A stretch of DNA of 32,362 nucleotides from an uncultured Faecalibacterium sp. GTDB taxonomy: Bacteria; Bacillota; Clostridia; Oscillospirales; Ruminococcaceae. The translations under genes and the position numbers were made by a program. The stretch spans positions 1 through 32,362 of the forward strand of contig CAMKDB010000001.1 in NCBI GenBank assembly GCA_946411155.1, in the 5' to 3' direction. The notes below the pieces were generated by a model that saw only the letters and a list, made by a program, of their open reading frames with translations, was not told the DNA's origin and ran no database searches. Below, piece after piece: positions 9,022 through 18,324 of the stretch. Position 1 is the stretch's first letter, and each line of letters starts with the position of its first letter.

Positions 9022-10396
9022 TGTTGATAAACCCGCCGAATGCTGTCTGGAACAGGATCCTGATGTCCAGCATCAGGGACCAGTTCTCGATATACCAGAT
9101 ATCGTATTTCACTCTGTCTTCAATAGACGTATCTCCGCGCAGCCCGTGGACCTGAGCCCATCCGGTCATTCCCGGACGAACCTGCTGCCGTACGAGATAG
9201 AGCGGTACGGTCTCCTTGAACTGGCGGACGTAGAACGGGATCTCCGGACGCGGGCCGACAAGACTCATGTCCCCAAGAAACACGTTGAACAGCTGTGGAA
9301 GTTCGTCGATGCTGTATTTCCGGATAAAAGAGCCGAAAGCAGTCCGTCTCGGATCCGCATCCGTGCTCCACGCGGAATCCTGCTCCGCATTGACGCGCAT
9401 ACTGCGGAATTTCAGCATCTTGAATGGTTTTTTGTCTTTGCCGACACGGTCCTGGGCAAAGATGATCGGACCGGGACTGGACAGTTTGACACCGATTGCC
9501 GCTGCGATCATCAGCGGACTGGTCAGCAAAATCAGCACGAAGGATCCAACAAGATCCACCGCCCGCTTCAGTAAAGCGTTCCAACCCTTGCTCAGCGGCG
9601 TTGACCGGAGGTTGACCAGATTGACTTCGCCCACGGTATCGATCACGGGATACTTCGGATAGAATTCGTTGAAGAACGGGATCAGCTGGACCTCGACGCC
9701 TTCTTTCTCCGCGGCATGCAGGACCGCCTGCATGAACTCCGTCTCATGAGGTTCCAGGGCAACGACGAGCTGATCCGGATTGACGGCGTCCAGGATCTTT
9801 TCCAGATCCTCATAACTGCCGAGGCATTTCCCGAGCCCTTCCTTCTCCCAGCCGACATATCCCTCGACCTCGAAGACGGGCAGTTCCTGATTCTGAACCG
9901 CATCGATATACTTTCTGGCAACATCTCCGTTTCCGACGATCACGACGTGTTTCTTTGCGGCAAGTTTGTCCCAGTAGCGGCTGAGGATCACCTTTTCAGC
10001 CGCATATCCGCCTTCCAGCATCAGCGTCGAGATGAGCCAGAACAGGAACAGCGCAACACGGGAAAAGTCGTTGCTGTGAATCAGGAACAGTATCACGACG
10101 AGCAAAAGAACGCTGATCAGATTGACGAAAAAAATCGTCGAATAGTTCTGATCGGTTCTTTTTTCCCCGGGATGCTTCCGTTCTCTGAGCGCAATGAGCA
10201 CCGCGCTCACGATAAAACCATATAAATATACCGACAGCGACATGACCGCTCCGGTCATGTTCGCATTGTCGGTACCATGCAAAATACTGATTCTGAGCCA
10301 GACAGAAATACGGTAGGACAGCCAGATGAGACATGCGTAAATGAAGACGCATGCCACTGCCAGCCCCTGATTGCTGTTTCTCTTCACTCCCATCAA
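9011..10396 (-). CDS. Polyprenyl-phosphate sugar phosphotransferase (exopolysaccharide initiating glycosyltransferase)
   Basis: N-terminal TM bundle, then KRAVDLVGSFVLILLTSPLM...FAQDRVGKDKKPFKMLKFRSM...SIDELPQLFNVFLGDMSLVGPRPEIP. Confidence 0.95.
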   Translation of the reverse strand: MMGVKRNSNQGLAVACVFIYACLIWLSYRISVWLRISILHGTDNANMTGAVMSLSVYLYGFIVSAVLIALRERKHPGEKRTDQNYSTIFFVNLISVLLLVVILFLIHSNDFSRVALFLFWLISTLMLEGGYAAEKVILSRYWDKLAAKKHVVIVGNGDVARKYIDAVQNQELPVFEVEGYVGWEKEGLGKCLGSYEDLEKILDAVNPDQLVVALEPHETEFMQAVLHAAEKEGVEVQLIPFFNEFYPKYPVIDTVGEVNLVNLRSTPLSKGWNALLKRAVDLVGSFVLILLTSPLMIAAAIGVKLSSPGPIIFAQDRVGKDKKPFKMLKFRSMRVNAEQDSAWSTDADPRRTAFGSFIRKYSIDELPQLFNVFLGDMSLVGPRPEIPFYVRQFKETVPLYLVRQQVRPGMTGWAQVHGLRGDTSIEDRVKYDIWYIENWSLMLDIRILFQTAFGGFINNEH

Positions 10397-10436
10397 ATGA
10401 CCGCCAATCCCCGTTTATATTCCGGACCATTAAATT

Positions 10437-10465
10437 ATTATAGTATAAACCGTCGATTGGTTCAA
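10437..10465 (-). promoter_or_regulatory. Sigma-A-type promoter for the minus-strand polymer operon (10396 leftwards)
   Basis: Minus strand: TTGAAC (10465-10460), 17-nt spacer, TATAAT (10442-10437), 41 bp upstream of the start at 10396. Confidence 0.7.
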
Positions 10466-10503
10466 TTTTCAGAATGTGAATGATAACCTTGCCGCATCTC
10501 CTT

Positions 10504-12417
10504 CTATTCGACCAGGAAAGCGAGATAGTGAGAAACGAACAACTCTCCGATCAGCAGAACGAGTGTGACGAGAAAAACGCTGAGGATTACGCGCTGTTTT
10601 CTGTCTCTTCCGCTCAGTCCGCCTATGCCGTGCACAAGCAGGAACCAGAACGGGAACGAAGGAATGAAATAGCGTCCCTGGATCCCCCAGATCGACGGAT
10701 CGGAGAGACTGGTCCAGGAACAAGCCTGAAGGAAAACGGCGAAAAAGAGCCCTGCCTGCATCAGCAGGTTCATCCATCGCTGTGCGGATGTCGGTTGGGT
10801 CTCGTCCTCATTGCCAATCAGCGCGCTGCCAATAAGAACGGTGGCGAACACAGCTGAAAAGATCATAGGCAGGTTGGTCTGCCAGGACAATCTCGTCCCG
10901 AACAGATCCCGTATCCAGGCAACCCAGTCTTCGGAGACCGTCCGCGCGAAAACGTTCCACCCTTCAGCGGGATCCTGAAGAAGATATCTCAGACTGTAGC
11001 GGGAATAGCCCTCCCTGCCCCATACCGCATAAATGAGTTTCGCGCCATATCCGCTGAGATAGAGGAACACGCCAGACACCGCGGCAGCTCCCGCCAATCC
11101 GGCGATGACCCATTTTCTGGTCTCTCCCGATAAGGTTCCATAAGCAGTGCTCCATGGAAGAACCGCATACATCATCAGCAGAAGGATATAGGCTTTGCAG
11201 CATGCCAGCAGGAGCAAAATGATCAGCAGCCCTGCCCAGTCTTTTCTGCGCAGTTTTTCGCCCGCGCTCAATTTCCCGTTCAGCATCGTCCAGAAGGCTG
11301 TAGCGAGAAGGGATACGGAAAAACAGAAGCAGTCCTGATTGACACTGATACACTGGTTGACCATCAGCGGCATCAGGGTCCACATCAGCAAGAACGTTTT
11401 TCCCTTCTCCGCGATACGCAGAGACAGCCATCCCAGCAGCAGATACAAAAGGATATTCATCCCTCTGGCAAGGTAGTATGTGGTAAAAGCGTTCCGTCCA
11501 AGCAGTCTGCCGACGGTGATCCCAGCAGCGGGCAGCAGATACACGACGCTGTTTCCGGCATGTCCCTGATGATCCGTCTTGACCATTTCCTCTGCGCCGG
11601 CGGAACGCCCGAGCTGATAGACGGACAGATAGATCCCTTCCAGATTCGGGATCGCCCAGCGATAATCGATGATCGTCCGGTCCTCTTCCCGGATCGTTTT
11701 CGTCTTTTCTCCAAGGATGCGGTTCGAGATTCTGTATGCCTGGATATAGTGATCGTTCTCGTCGCAGACCGTCCCCGGATAGAACAGCATGGAAAAGATC
11801 AGACAAAGCGGCAGCGCGACTGCCAGAAAGATCCGATGAACCGGTGCTCCGGTCTGAATCAGTGTCAGCCAGATCAGCAGAACAGCTGTGCAGAAAATGC
11901 CAAGTCCCCAGTATAGAACGGCAGCGAATCTCGGTCCGCCCGTGGCATACAGTGCGGTCCCTCCGTTTCTCGATGCGACCCGGACGACAGCGTCTGACGT
12001 AAGACAGCGGATCTGCAGGTCATATGTAGTCCTGCCGTCTTCCGTGACGACTCCGTCAAAGATCACAGTCAGCGCTTTTCCCTCAGGAATCGAGATGACC
12101 GTTTTCCTTCTTGTTCTCGTATCCGTGTTGAACAGCGAGATTTTCAGTTCTGCCTCCCTGTCGCTCTCGGTATAGATAGACAGGTCGCGTAATGCCTCAA
12201 AGGAAACGAACGTGTATTTCTGCTCCTTCTCCGCGCTCAGTTCCGCAGAGCAGTCCGGCTGAAGGCCGGCTGCGCCGATATAGACGTTCTGCATCAGGAA
12301 ACTGCTGAAACCGTTCGTCCCCAGCAGCAGGAACCAGACTATGCCAAGGAGAACAAGCAGAAAAACGCCGGCAGCAAACAGCCAGCGTCCCGTTATCCCG
12401 GACCGTCTTTTCCCCAT
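10504..12417 (-). CDS. DUF2142-family polytopic membrane protein (GT-C-like)
   Basis: Multiple TM segments and a DENDHYIQAYRISNRILGEKT region as in DUF2142 proteins. Confidence 0.75.
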   Translation of the reverse strand: MGKRRSGITGRWLFAAGVFLLVLLGIVWFLLLGTNGFSSFLMQNVYIGAAGLQPDCSAELSAEKEQKYTFVSFEALRDLSIYTESDREAELKISLFNTDTRTRRKTVISIPEGKALTVIFDGVVTEDGRTTYDLQIRCLTSDAVVRVASRNGGTALYATGGPRFAAVLYWGLGIFCTAVLLIWLTLIQTGAPVHRIFLAVALPLCLIFSMLFYPGTVCDENDHYIQAYRISNRILGEKTKTIREEDRTIIDYRWAIPNLEGIYLSVYQLGRSAGAEEMVKTDHQGHAGNSVVYLLPAAGITVGRLLGRNAFTTYYLARGMNILLYLLLGWLSLRIAEKGKTFLLMWTLMPLMVNQCISVNQDCFCFSVSLLATAFWTMLNGKLSAGEKLRRKDWAGLLIILLLLACCKAYILLLMMYAVLPWSTAYGTLSGETRKWVIAGLAGAAAVSGVFLYLSGYGAKLIYAVWGREGYSRYSLRYLLQDPAEGWNVFARTVSEDWVAWIRDLFGTRLSWQTNLPMIFSAVFATVLIGSALIGNEDETQPTSAQRWMNLLMQAGLFFAVFLQACSWTSLSDPSIWGIQGRYFIPSFPFWFLLVHGIGGLSGRDRKQRVILSVFLVTLVLLIGELFVSHYLAFLVE

Positions 12418-12498
12418 TTTTCCCTTACTTCCTGCGGAGGAATTCCTCTTTTTGCATATTGTATCAAAAACAATTCCGTTTGTCTGTCCCGTGACTTG

Positions 12499-14592
12499 TC
12501 AGCCGAGTGCTTCTCCCGTTCCGCCGAAGACACGTTCAAAGTCATAGATCTTTCCCACTTCAACCGAACTGACTTCGAGCAATGTACACTCCCGCGGCAT
12601 CGAACTGATCGTGATCTCTCCGACCCCGTCCTCGATCAGGACAGGCAAGTAATAACCTTCCGATGTGTCCGGCAGGAACCAGGCGTCGAAATTCTCAGCC
12701 GGGTAAAGATACTCCGCCGTTCCTGTCACTGCGATCAGTCTATTTACGGTCAGCGTGCGCAGACGTTCGCGTGTAAAAGAAGACTTATACCTCACACAGA
12801 CGTCCGCGATCAGCGGCCGGGTCCGGTCAGCAGCTGTCAGCCGGATCGTCGTTTCCGTTCCGCCGACAGGCAGGATCTCCGCTCGGACTTCCGTCTGCAC
12901 CTCATTGCTCTCCGTAGACCGGACCAGATACCGGCAGAACGTGTTGGCAAACGAAAACCGGTAGTGATCCGCCACTTCCCTGTAGAAGAACCAGTTCGCA
13001 TTGCATGCCCAGGCTTCCCATCGCGTGAAATCCCGGTTCAGGATGGAGACATACTCCGGCTCCATCTTTCGGAATGCTTCCAGATATTCCGCGCGACTCT
13101 CGTTTCCAAACACGTGCGTGATGTAGTCGTACCTGGTGGGCTGCATCGTCCCCTTCATCACCTCGAGCGCGGAACCGTATGTTGAGAACAGCGTTGCGCT
13201 GCCGATTTCCCGGTATGCGGCGTTCAGATCCGGATACCACGCATAGCAGTTCCCGTCCAGTGCTGCGATATAAGCATCATCCGGTTTCCCGTGTTCACCG
13301 GCATAGGAAAAACTATTCCACGAGAATACGACTGCGACGGCAAGGATCAGGCATCCTGAAGCATACAGCAGACGACGCAGCGTCGTTCTTCCCTTATCGC
13401 TGTTCAACAATGCAAACAGAAGCCGGAAAGGAAGATAACACGCCATCAGATACGTGTAGACGATGAAGATATTCGTATATTGTTCCTCATATCCGTTTTT
13501 CAGCAGGTTGAGATAAAGGAAGATGAAACTCGAAGTCAGGAGCATAACATGTCCCGCCGCAGTCCTCTCAGCCCGGTTTTCCTGTCTGAACAGAAGGATT
13601 ATCCAGATGACGAGACTCAACGCGCAGACAACGATGGGGATCACACATTCCCCGCTGAAAGGAGGATACTGCAGGATCCCGAGTCGCTTCCGGTCAAAGA
13701 ATACGCCATCGTACCACCAGAGGAAATCGGTCACGGCGAAAGTCTGCCTGAACCATGCGGATGCCTGTCCCCTTGTGACCAGCAGCATCACGGCAAATAC
13801 CGTCGCCAGCGTCGAGAGAACATAAATCAGGGTACCGAGAAGGGTATCCCTGAAACCCATTTTCTTCAACATGAGTAGGAAAAACAGGAATGACGCCCCT
13901 ACGTAAGCCGCACTGCCGTTGTCATTCGCCCAGAGGATCATCAGGCCGCCGAACGCCCCAAACAAGACCGGTTCTTTCCAGAATCTTCCGTGTCCCCTCT
14001 TCCAGCTCAGCTTCGGGCTGATGCTGTAGAAAAAAACCAGATAGAGAGCGATCACTGCCATCCGGGTAGGTCTGGAAGAATTTCCGGGAAGGAACAGGAC
14101 TGCAAATTTGGAGAATATTCTGTCCAGAAACGAAAAAATCCCGGTCAGCAGCGGTGTACCAGAAATCAGAGGCATCGCCTGCACCGTAGCAAATAACAGA
14201 ATTGCCATCATCAGCGCAAGCGAGATCCCCGCAGCCGCAGTCCTTTGTTCTGTAAACAGGTACAGAATACAGGCCGTAAGGAAAAAGCCGGCAGCCCATC
14301 CGACGGCAGTCGTGGAAAAGATGCTGTTTGCGAAGGAATTGCCGATCATGCTGAGTACGGCGCCGTTCAGGTATAGGATGCCCTGCCCGAGCACGACCGG
14401 GAAATCGACGAACGGGACCTGCCCCGCCAGAAGTCTGCGGAACATGTTGTAATGCTGCCAGTCCCCATTATACGGGGTATAGGAGATATCCGTTCTCGCT
14501 TCCATGCCGACAGAGACAGCAATCAGGAGCGCCGCCGCCACGAAGCACGCAAACAGGATCTGTTCGAGCTTTTTTGTCCGGTTTGATTCCAT
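12499..14592 (-). CDS. Large polytopic membrane protein, possible GT-C glycosyltransferase; function unknown
   Basis: 697 aa, many hydrophobic segments, N-terminal loop TPYNGDWQHYNMFRRLLAGQVPFVDFPVVLGQG and extracytoplasmic C-terminal part. Confidence 0.65.
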   Translation of the reverse strand: MESNRTKKLEQILFACFVAAALLIAVSVGMEARTDISYTPYNGDWQHYNMFRRLLAGQVPFVDFPVVLGQGILYLNGAVLSMIGNSFANSIFSTTAVGWAAGFFLTACILYLFTEQRTAAAGISLALMMAILLFATVQAMPLISGTPLLTGIFSFLDRIFSKFAVLFLPGNSSRPTRMAVIALYLVFFYSISPKLSWKRGHGRFWKEPVLFGAFGGLMILWANDNGSAAYVGASFLFFLLMLKKMGFRDTLLGTLIYVLSTLATVFAVMLLVTRGQASAWFRQTFAVTDFLWWYDGVFFDRKRLGILQYPPFSGECVIPIVVCALSLVIWIILLFRQENRAERTAAGHVMLLTSSFIFLYLNLLKNGYEEQYTNIFIVYTYLMACYLPFRLLFALLNSDKGRTTLRRLLYASGCLILAVAVVFSWNSFSYAGEHGKPDDAYIAALDGNCYAWYPDLNAAYREIGSATLFSTYGSALEVMKGTMQPTRYDYITHVFGNESRAEYLEAFRKMEPEYVSILNRDFTRWEAWACNANWFFYREVADHYRFSFANTFCRYLVRSTESNEVQTEVRAEILPVGGTETTIRLTAADRTRPLIADVCVRYKSSFTRERLRTLTVNRLIAVTGTAEYLYPAENFDAWFLPDTSEGYYLPVLIEDGVGEITISSMPRECTLLEVSSVEVGKIYDFERVFGGTGEALG

Positions 14593-14692
14593 TCCGGTTG
14601 ATCTCCTCCAGATCTTTTTCTTTCGATTATTCTACAACATTCTCCTCCGCTTTGCTCGTATCCGCGCAGTTTTATCTCCAGGGCACAAAACG

Positions 14693-14720
14693 AAAGCCTT
14701 TCCGGAAAGGAAAGGCTTTT
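14693..14720 (-). terminator. Rho-independent terminator after the pyruvyl transferase gene
   Basis: 11-bp inverted repeat aaagcctttcc-ggaaa-ggaaaggcttt, followed on the minus strand by a T-rich stretch (CGTTTTGTG). Confidence 0.7.
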
Positions 14721-14722
14721 CT

Positions 14723-15643
14723 TCAATGTTTCATCTTTTTCACGAACGACCTTGCTTTTTTGAATGCCGTTCCGATCCAGTAGCTGCGGCGATAAAACGG
14801 GATGGGATACGGAAAACATCCGACCAGTTCCTTCTGTTTTCTTCGGACCTCTGCGTAGCTGCCGAAAGAAACTGAAAAATCCTTTTCCGGATCCGGTTTT
14901 CCCCCGTTTCTCAGGTCAAAAGGTTCTCTGTCTGTTCCGAACGCGGAGAAATAATCGTGGAACTTATGCCCGTTCCCCTCAACTTTGTCCGAAACCTCAC
15001 ACCAGCAGCTGGGAATGTTGTATGCATCAGCCGTGATGATGCCGTGCAGACTGGTCGAAATGATCCGTCTGCACTGTGCGATCTGCCTGATGACCCTCTC
15101 GGGTTTCTGTTTCACATTGATCAGCAGCGAATCCGGATACTGTTCCTTCAACTGAAGGATCCGCTCATCCTTTGAATCATAATGATGGGGAACGATGCCG
15201 ACCTCGTATTTTTTCTTCTGAGGAGGGACGAGATACGGAGCCAGAAGCCCGGGATCCCCGAGGACGCAATGCACATCCTCGCCCATGAAGTCAGACAGCT
15301 GTTTCCTGGAGATCTCGCCGCGCAGTGCTTTCACGATGAACGGCCGGACCGGCTTATGATCCGTATCCTCATAGTCATACATGAATCCCGGTCCCCAAAG
15401 GTACATGGGCACGTCCCTGAGAGCATCCTCCTGCCTGCGCACATCGTTGATATGCATGTTTCCTCGGTCAATGATCCGGTCAAGAAGACTGCCCACCGCC
15501 GTCATTTCCGCTGTAGTGAATTCCTCCCTTTCGGCTTCATATCCGAAACGGCGCAGGATATTCTCATTCAGCAGATCCCCGAAATTTGAAAAACCCTTGA
15601 AATAATAGAGTCTGACCGGTCCGGTCTTTCCTTTTTCAGCCAT
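14723..15643 (-). CDS. Polysaccharide pyruvyl transferase family protein
   Basis: VRLYYFKGFSNFGDLLNENIL..., ISTSLHGIITADAYNIPSCW. Confidence 0.9.
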   Translation of the reverse strand: MAEKGKTGPVRLYYFKGFSNFGDLLNENILRRFGYEAEREEFTTAEMTAVGSLLDRIIDRGNMHINDVRRQEDALRDVPMYLWGPGFMYDYEDTDHKPVRPFIVKALRGEISRKQLSDFMGEDVHCVLGDPGLLAPYLVPPQKKKYEVGIVPHHYDSKDERILQLKEQYPDSLLINVKQKPERVIRQIAQCRRIISTSLHGIITADAYNIPSCWCEVSDKVEGNGHKFHDYFSAFGTDREPFDLRNGGKPDPEKDFSVSFGSYAEVRRKQKELVGCFPYPIPFYRRSYWIGTAFKKARSFVKKMKH

Positions 15644-15687
15644 GGAGACAGTCCCTTTCTTATTTATACATAATACATAATCAGAAA

Positions 15688-17070
15688 TCAGAACTTAAGA
15701 TATACAAAAGGATGTTCCCCGGTAAAGGCAAGGCACAGGATCATGCCCAGCTCCACAAAAAACCAGGTCAGCCCCCAGACCGTTTCCAGATCCGCCAACG
15801 GAACGGTATCCGAAAGCGGAACGCCCCCATTCTTCGATCTCCTGCCGGCTGAAACCGCATGGACAGTGAGAAAGAGAGCGGATACGGCTGTCCAGATGTA
15901 TGGCTGACGAATCCCGTCCTGAAGTATCAGGACGCTTCGGATCACTGTCCAGGCTTCCGCCAGCGTATCCGCACGGAACGGGATCCAACTGAAGGAAATG
16001 AACAGAAACGTGCATGCTGTACGGAGAATCCTGCCTGCAGGCCGTTCCGATTTCACCGGAACGACTTTTTCCAAGCAGAGAGCAAAACCGTTTAACGCGC
16101 CCCACAGCAGGTAATTCCATCCCGACCCGTGCCAGAAACCGCAAAGCAGCATCGTGAGAAAAAGGTTCCGGCATTGTCTGAGCAGACCGTGTCTGTTCCC
16201 TCCCAGCGGGATATAGACGTACTCCCGGAACCAGCTGGACAGGCTGATATGCCATCTGCGCCAGAATTCCGTTACCGAACGGGAGGTATATGGAAGGTCG
16301 AAGTTCTTCGGAAGATCGTATCCCAGACACATGGCGCATCCGGCAGCCATATCCGAATAGCCGGAAAAATCCAGATAGATCTGGAGGGAATAGGAGATTG
16401 CCGCCCACAGGATTGTCAGCCAGTGGTAGGCGGCAGGAACACGGAACACATCTCCGACGAAGACCGCAAGCCTGTCCGCAAGGACGGATTTTTTAAACAG
16501 ACCGAAAGCAAAAATCTGGATTCCCTGCAGGACTTTTTCCTTTGTAATCCGCTTTTCATCCCGGATCTGCGGTAAAAATACAGATGCCTGGAGAATCGGA
16601 CCGGCTTCCAGTCTAGGGAAAAAGCAGAAATACAATGCCAGCGTCCAGAAATCATTTTCCGCAGGAATCTTTCCTCTGCGCACGTCGACAAGGTAACCGA
16701 TCGCCTGAAACGTGTAAAAGGATACCCCTACAGGCATGATAACCCATCCCGCCTCTCCTCCACCGAAAAGGCCTGACAGCAATGGCATGATCTGTCCAAA
16801 GTGTCTTAAGAACGCAAGCACAGCCAACGGAACGAGCAGTCCAACCACGAACAGCCCTTTTTTAGAGATGTTTCTGGCGCACAGATATGTGGATGCCGTA
16901 ACAAGCAGCAGCGGCAGACACAATCGGATATCTGCCCAGGCGTAAAAGAAATAACTGGCAAGAACCAGAAAGATGGTATTTGTCCTATAATATCCTGCTC
17001 GTTCCGACAATACGGCAACGGAAAAAACAAAGAAGAAAAACAGCAGGAAAGGTATCGAAGTAATCGTCAT
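15688..17070 (-). CDS. MBOAT family O-acyltransferase (AlgI/DltB-like)
   Basis: YLDFSGYSDMAAGCAMCLGYDLPKNFDLPYTSRSVTEFWRRWHISLSSWFREYVYIPLGGNR ... LLCGFWHGSGWNYLLWG. Confidence 0.95.
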   Translation of the reverse strand: MTITSIPFLLFFFFVFSVAVLSERAGYYRTNTIFLVLASYFFYAWADIRLCLPLLLVTASTYLCARNISKKGLFVVGLLVPLAVLAFLRHFGQIMPLLSGLFGGGEAGWVIMPVGVSFYTFQAIGYLVDVRRGKIPAENDFWTLALYFCFFPRLEAGPILQASVFLPQIRDEKRITKEKVLQGIQIFAFGLFKKSVLADRLAVFVGDVFRVPAAYHWLTILWAAISYSLQIYLDFSGYSDMAAGCAMCLGYDLPKNFDLPYTSRSVTEFWRRWHISLSSWFREYVYIPLGGNRHGLLRQCRNLFLTMLLCGFWHGSGWNYLLWGALNGFALCLEKVVPVKSERPAGRILRTACTFLFISFSWIPFRADTLAEAWTVIRSVLILQDGIRQPYIWTAVSALFLTVHAVSAGRRSKNGGVPLSDTVPLADLETVWGLTWFFVELGMILCLAFTGEHPFVYLKF

Positions 17071-18086
17071 ACTTTCCCCTCCCCGAGGAGGAACGACAGT
17101 TCCTCTGCCATCATCTCAAGCCCGTATCGATTCAAGTGTCCACTCCCTACTGAAGTATTGAAAAAGCCATACGGAAGAACGTGGTTTTCCATGTATTCAG
17201 AAAGGAATCGTTCACCCATGTCACAGAAGAGGATACCCTCTCGCACGCAGATCTGCTCGAACAGTCGGACAGTTTTCGGATCGTCTTTTCTTTGTACGCT
17301 CCCGTCCGCCGACAACCCGATGGCAGGATGATAAATCACAATCAGTTGAACTTGATGTCCCTGCGCGATCCCGTTTATTTTCCTTAAAAGCATTCCCAAC
17401 AGTTCCGAATCCGGAAGGTCTTTCGCCTGAGATTGTTCCTCCCTGACATACTGCGGGAAAAAAGGTGTCTCTGATTTGGTCTTCCTATATCCCTGAAACT
17501 GGGAATACAGCAGACGCAGAAACGGATTCTTCTGAAGAAAGCCAATGAGCCCGTTGCTGAATGCGGAAATCTCATTCAGGCTTCCATTAACTGCACCATT
17601 GAGTTCCGAATCAGAAAACCAGACAGAACCCGTTTCGATAACGACTGCTTCCGATGGCTCATATTTATCCAGAGCAGTATTCAGATTGCAGCAGCAAATG
17701 AGAAAGCTATGTCCAGATATTCCTATGCTATATATGCTTTTTTCAGGATTCTTCATTCGTACTCTGGCAGCCAACCGGTCTTCCGGGGGTACTTGAAACC
17801 CCTCCAGATGTGAGGATCCCATAAGAAGCACGTCGACTTTTTCTCCCTCAAGATGATCGATTGAGTCGGTATACCCTTCGTTATTGGTAGAGCCCCAGGA
17901 GACTCCCTCCGTCCATCTGGAGTAAAAAGTCTTTTCAGACCATCTGTAATCCGTAGCTCCGGATTGTTCCTCACAGCGCGGCGGAAGGTTGAAATAAAAA
18001 AAGCAGAAACAAGTCAAGATCAGGAAGGCAAGCACCCCTGACAGCATCATTCTGCATAATATTTTCATGTTCCGGCGCATGTTCAT
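17067..18086 (-). CDS. SGNH-hydrolase-like membrane-anchored protein, MBOAT partner
   Basis: N-terminal TM, VLLMGSSHLEGF block and late SGHLNRYG His motif; 4-nt overlap with the MBOAT start. Confidence 0.7.
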   Translation of the reverse strand: MNMRRNMKILCRMMLSGVLAFLILTCFCFFYFNLPPRCEEQSGATDYRWSEKTFYSRWTEGVSWGSTNNEGYTDSIDHLEGEKVDVLLMGSSHLEGFQVPPEDRLAARVRMKNPEKSIYSIGISGHSFLICCCNLNTALDKYEPSEAVVIETGSVWFSDSELNGAVNGSLNEISAFSNGLIGFLQKNPFLRLLYSQFQGYRKTKSETPFFPQYVREEQSQAKDLPDSELLGMLLRKINGIAQGHQVQLIVIYHPAIGLSADGSVQRKDDPKTVRLFEQICVREGILFCDMGERFLSEYMENHVLPYGFFNTSVGSGHLNRYGLEMMAEELSFLLGEGKV

Positions 18087-18324
18087 CTTTTTGAACCATT
18101 TTATTCCACGTTATTTTTACGAGTATAGCACAGATATCCCGGGCAATATATCCTGCTTCGGAATCCGAATGCAGAAAGCTTCGTTTACCAGAGAATGCGA
18201 GGTCGAGCTTTCGCCTGGCATTTCAGCCGCTTCCATTTCTTCTGCTCTCATTCCATCTTTCACATACCAAGAACACATGAACATGAGGTGGCTCATTCAT
18301 TTCGGACATGTTATTATTTCTGTT

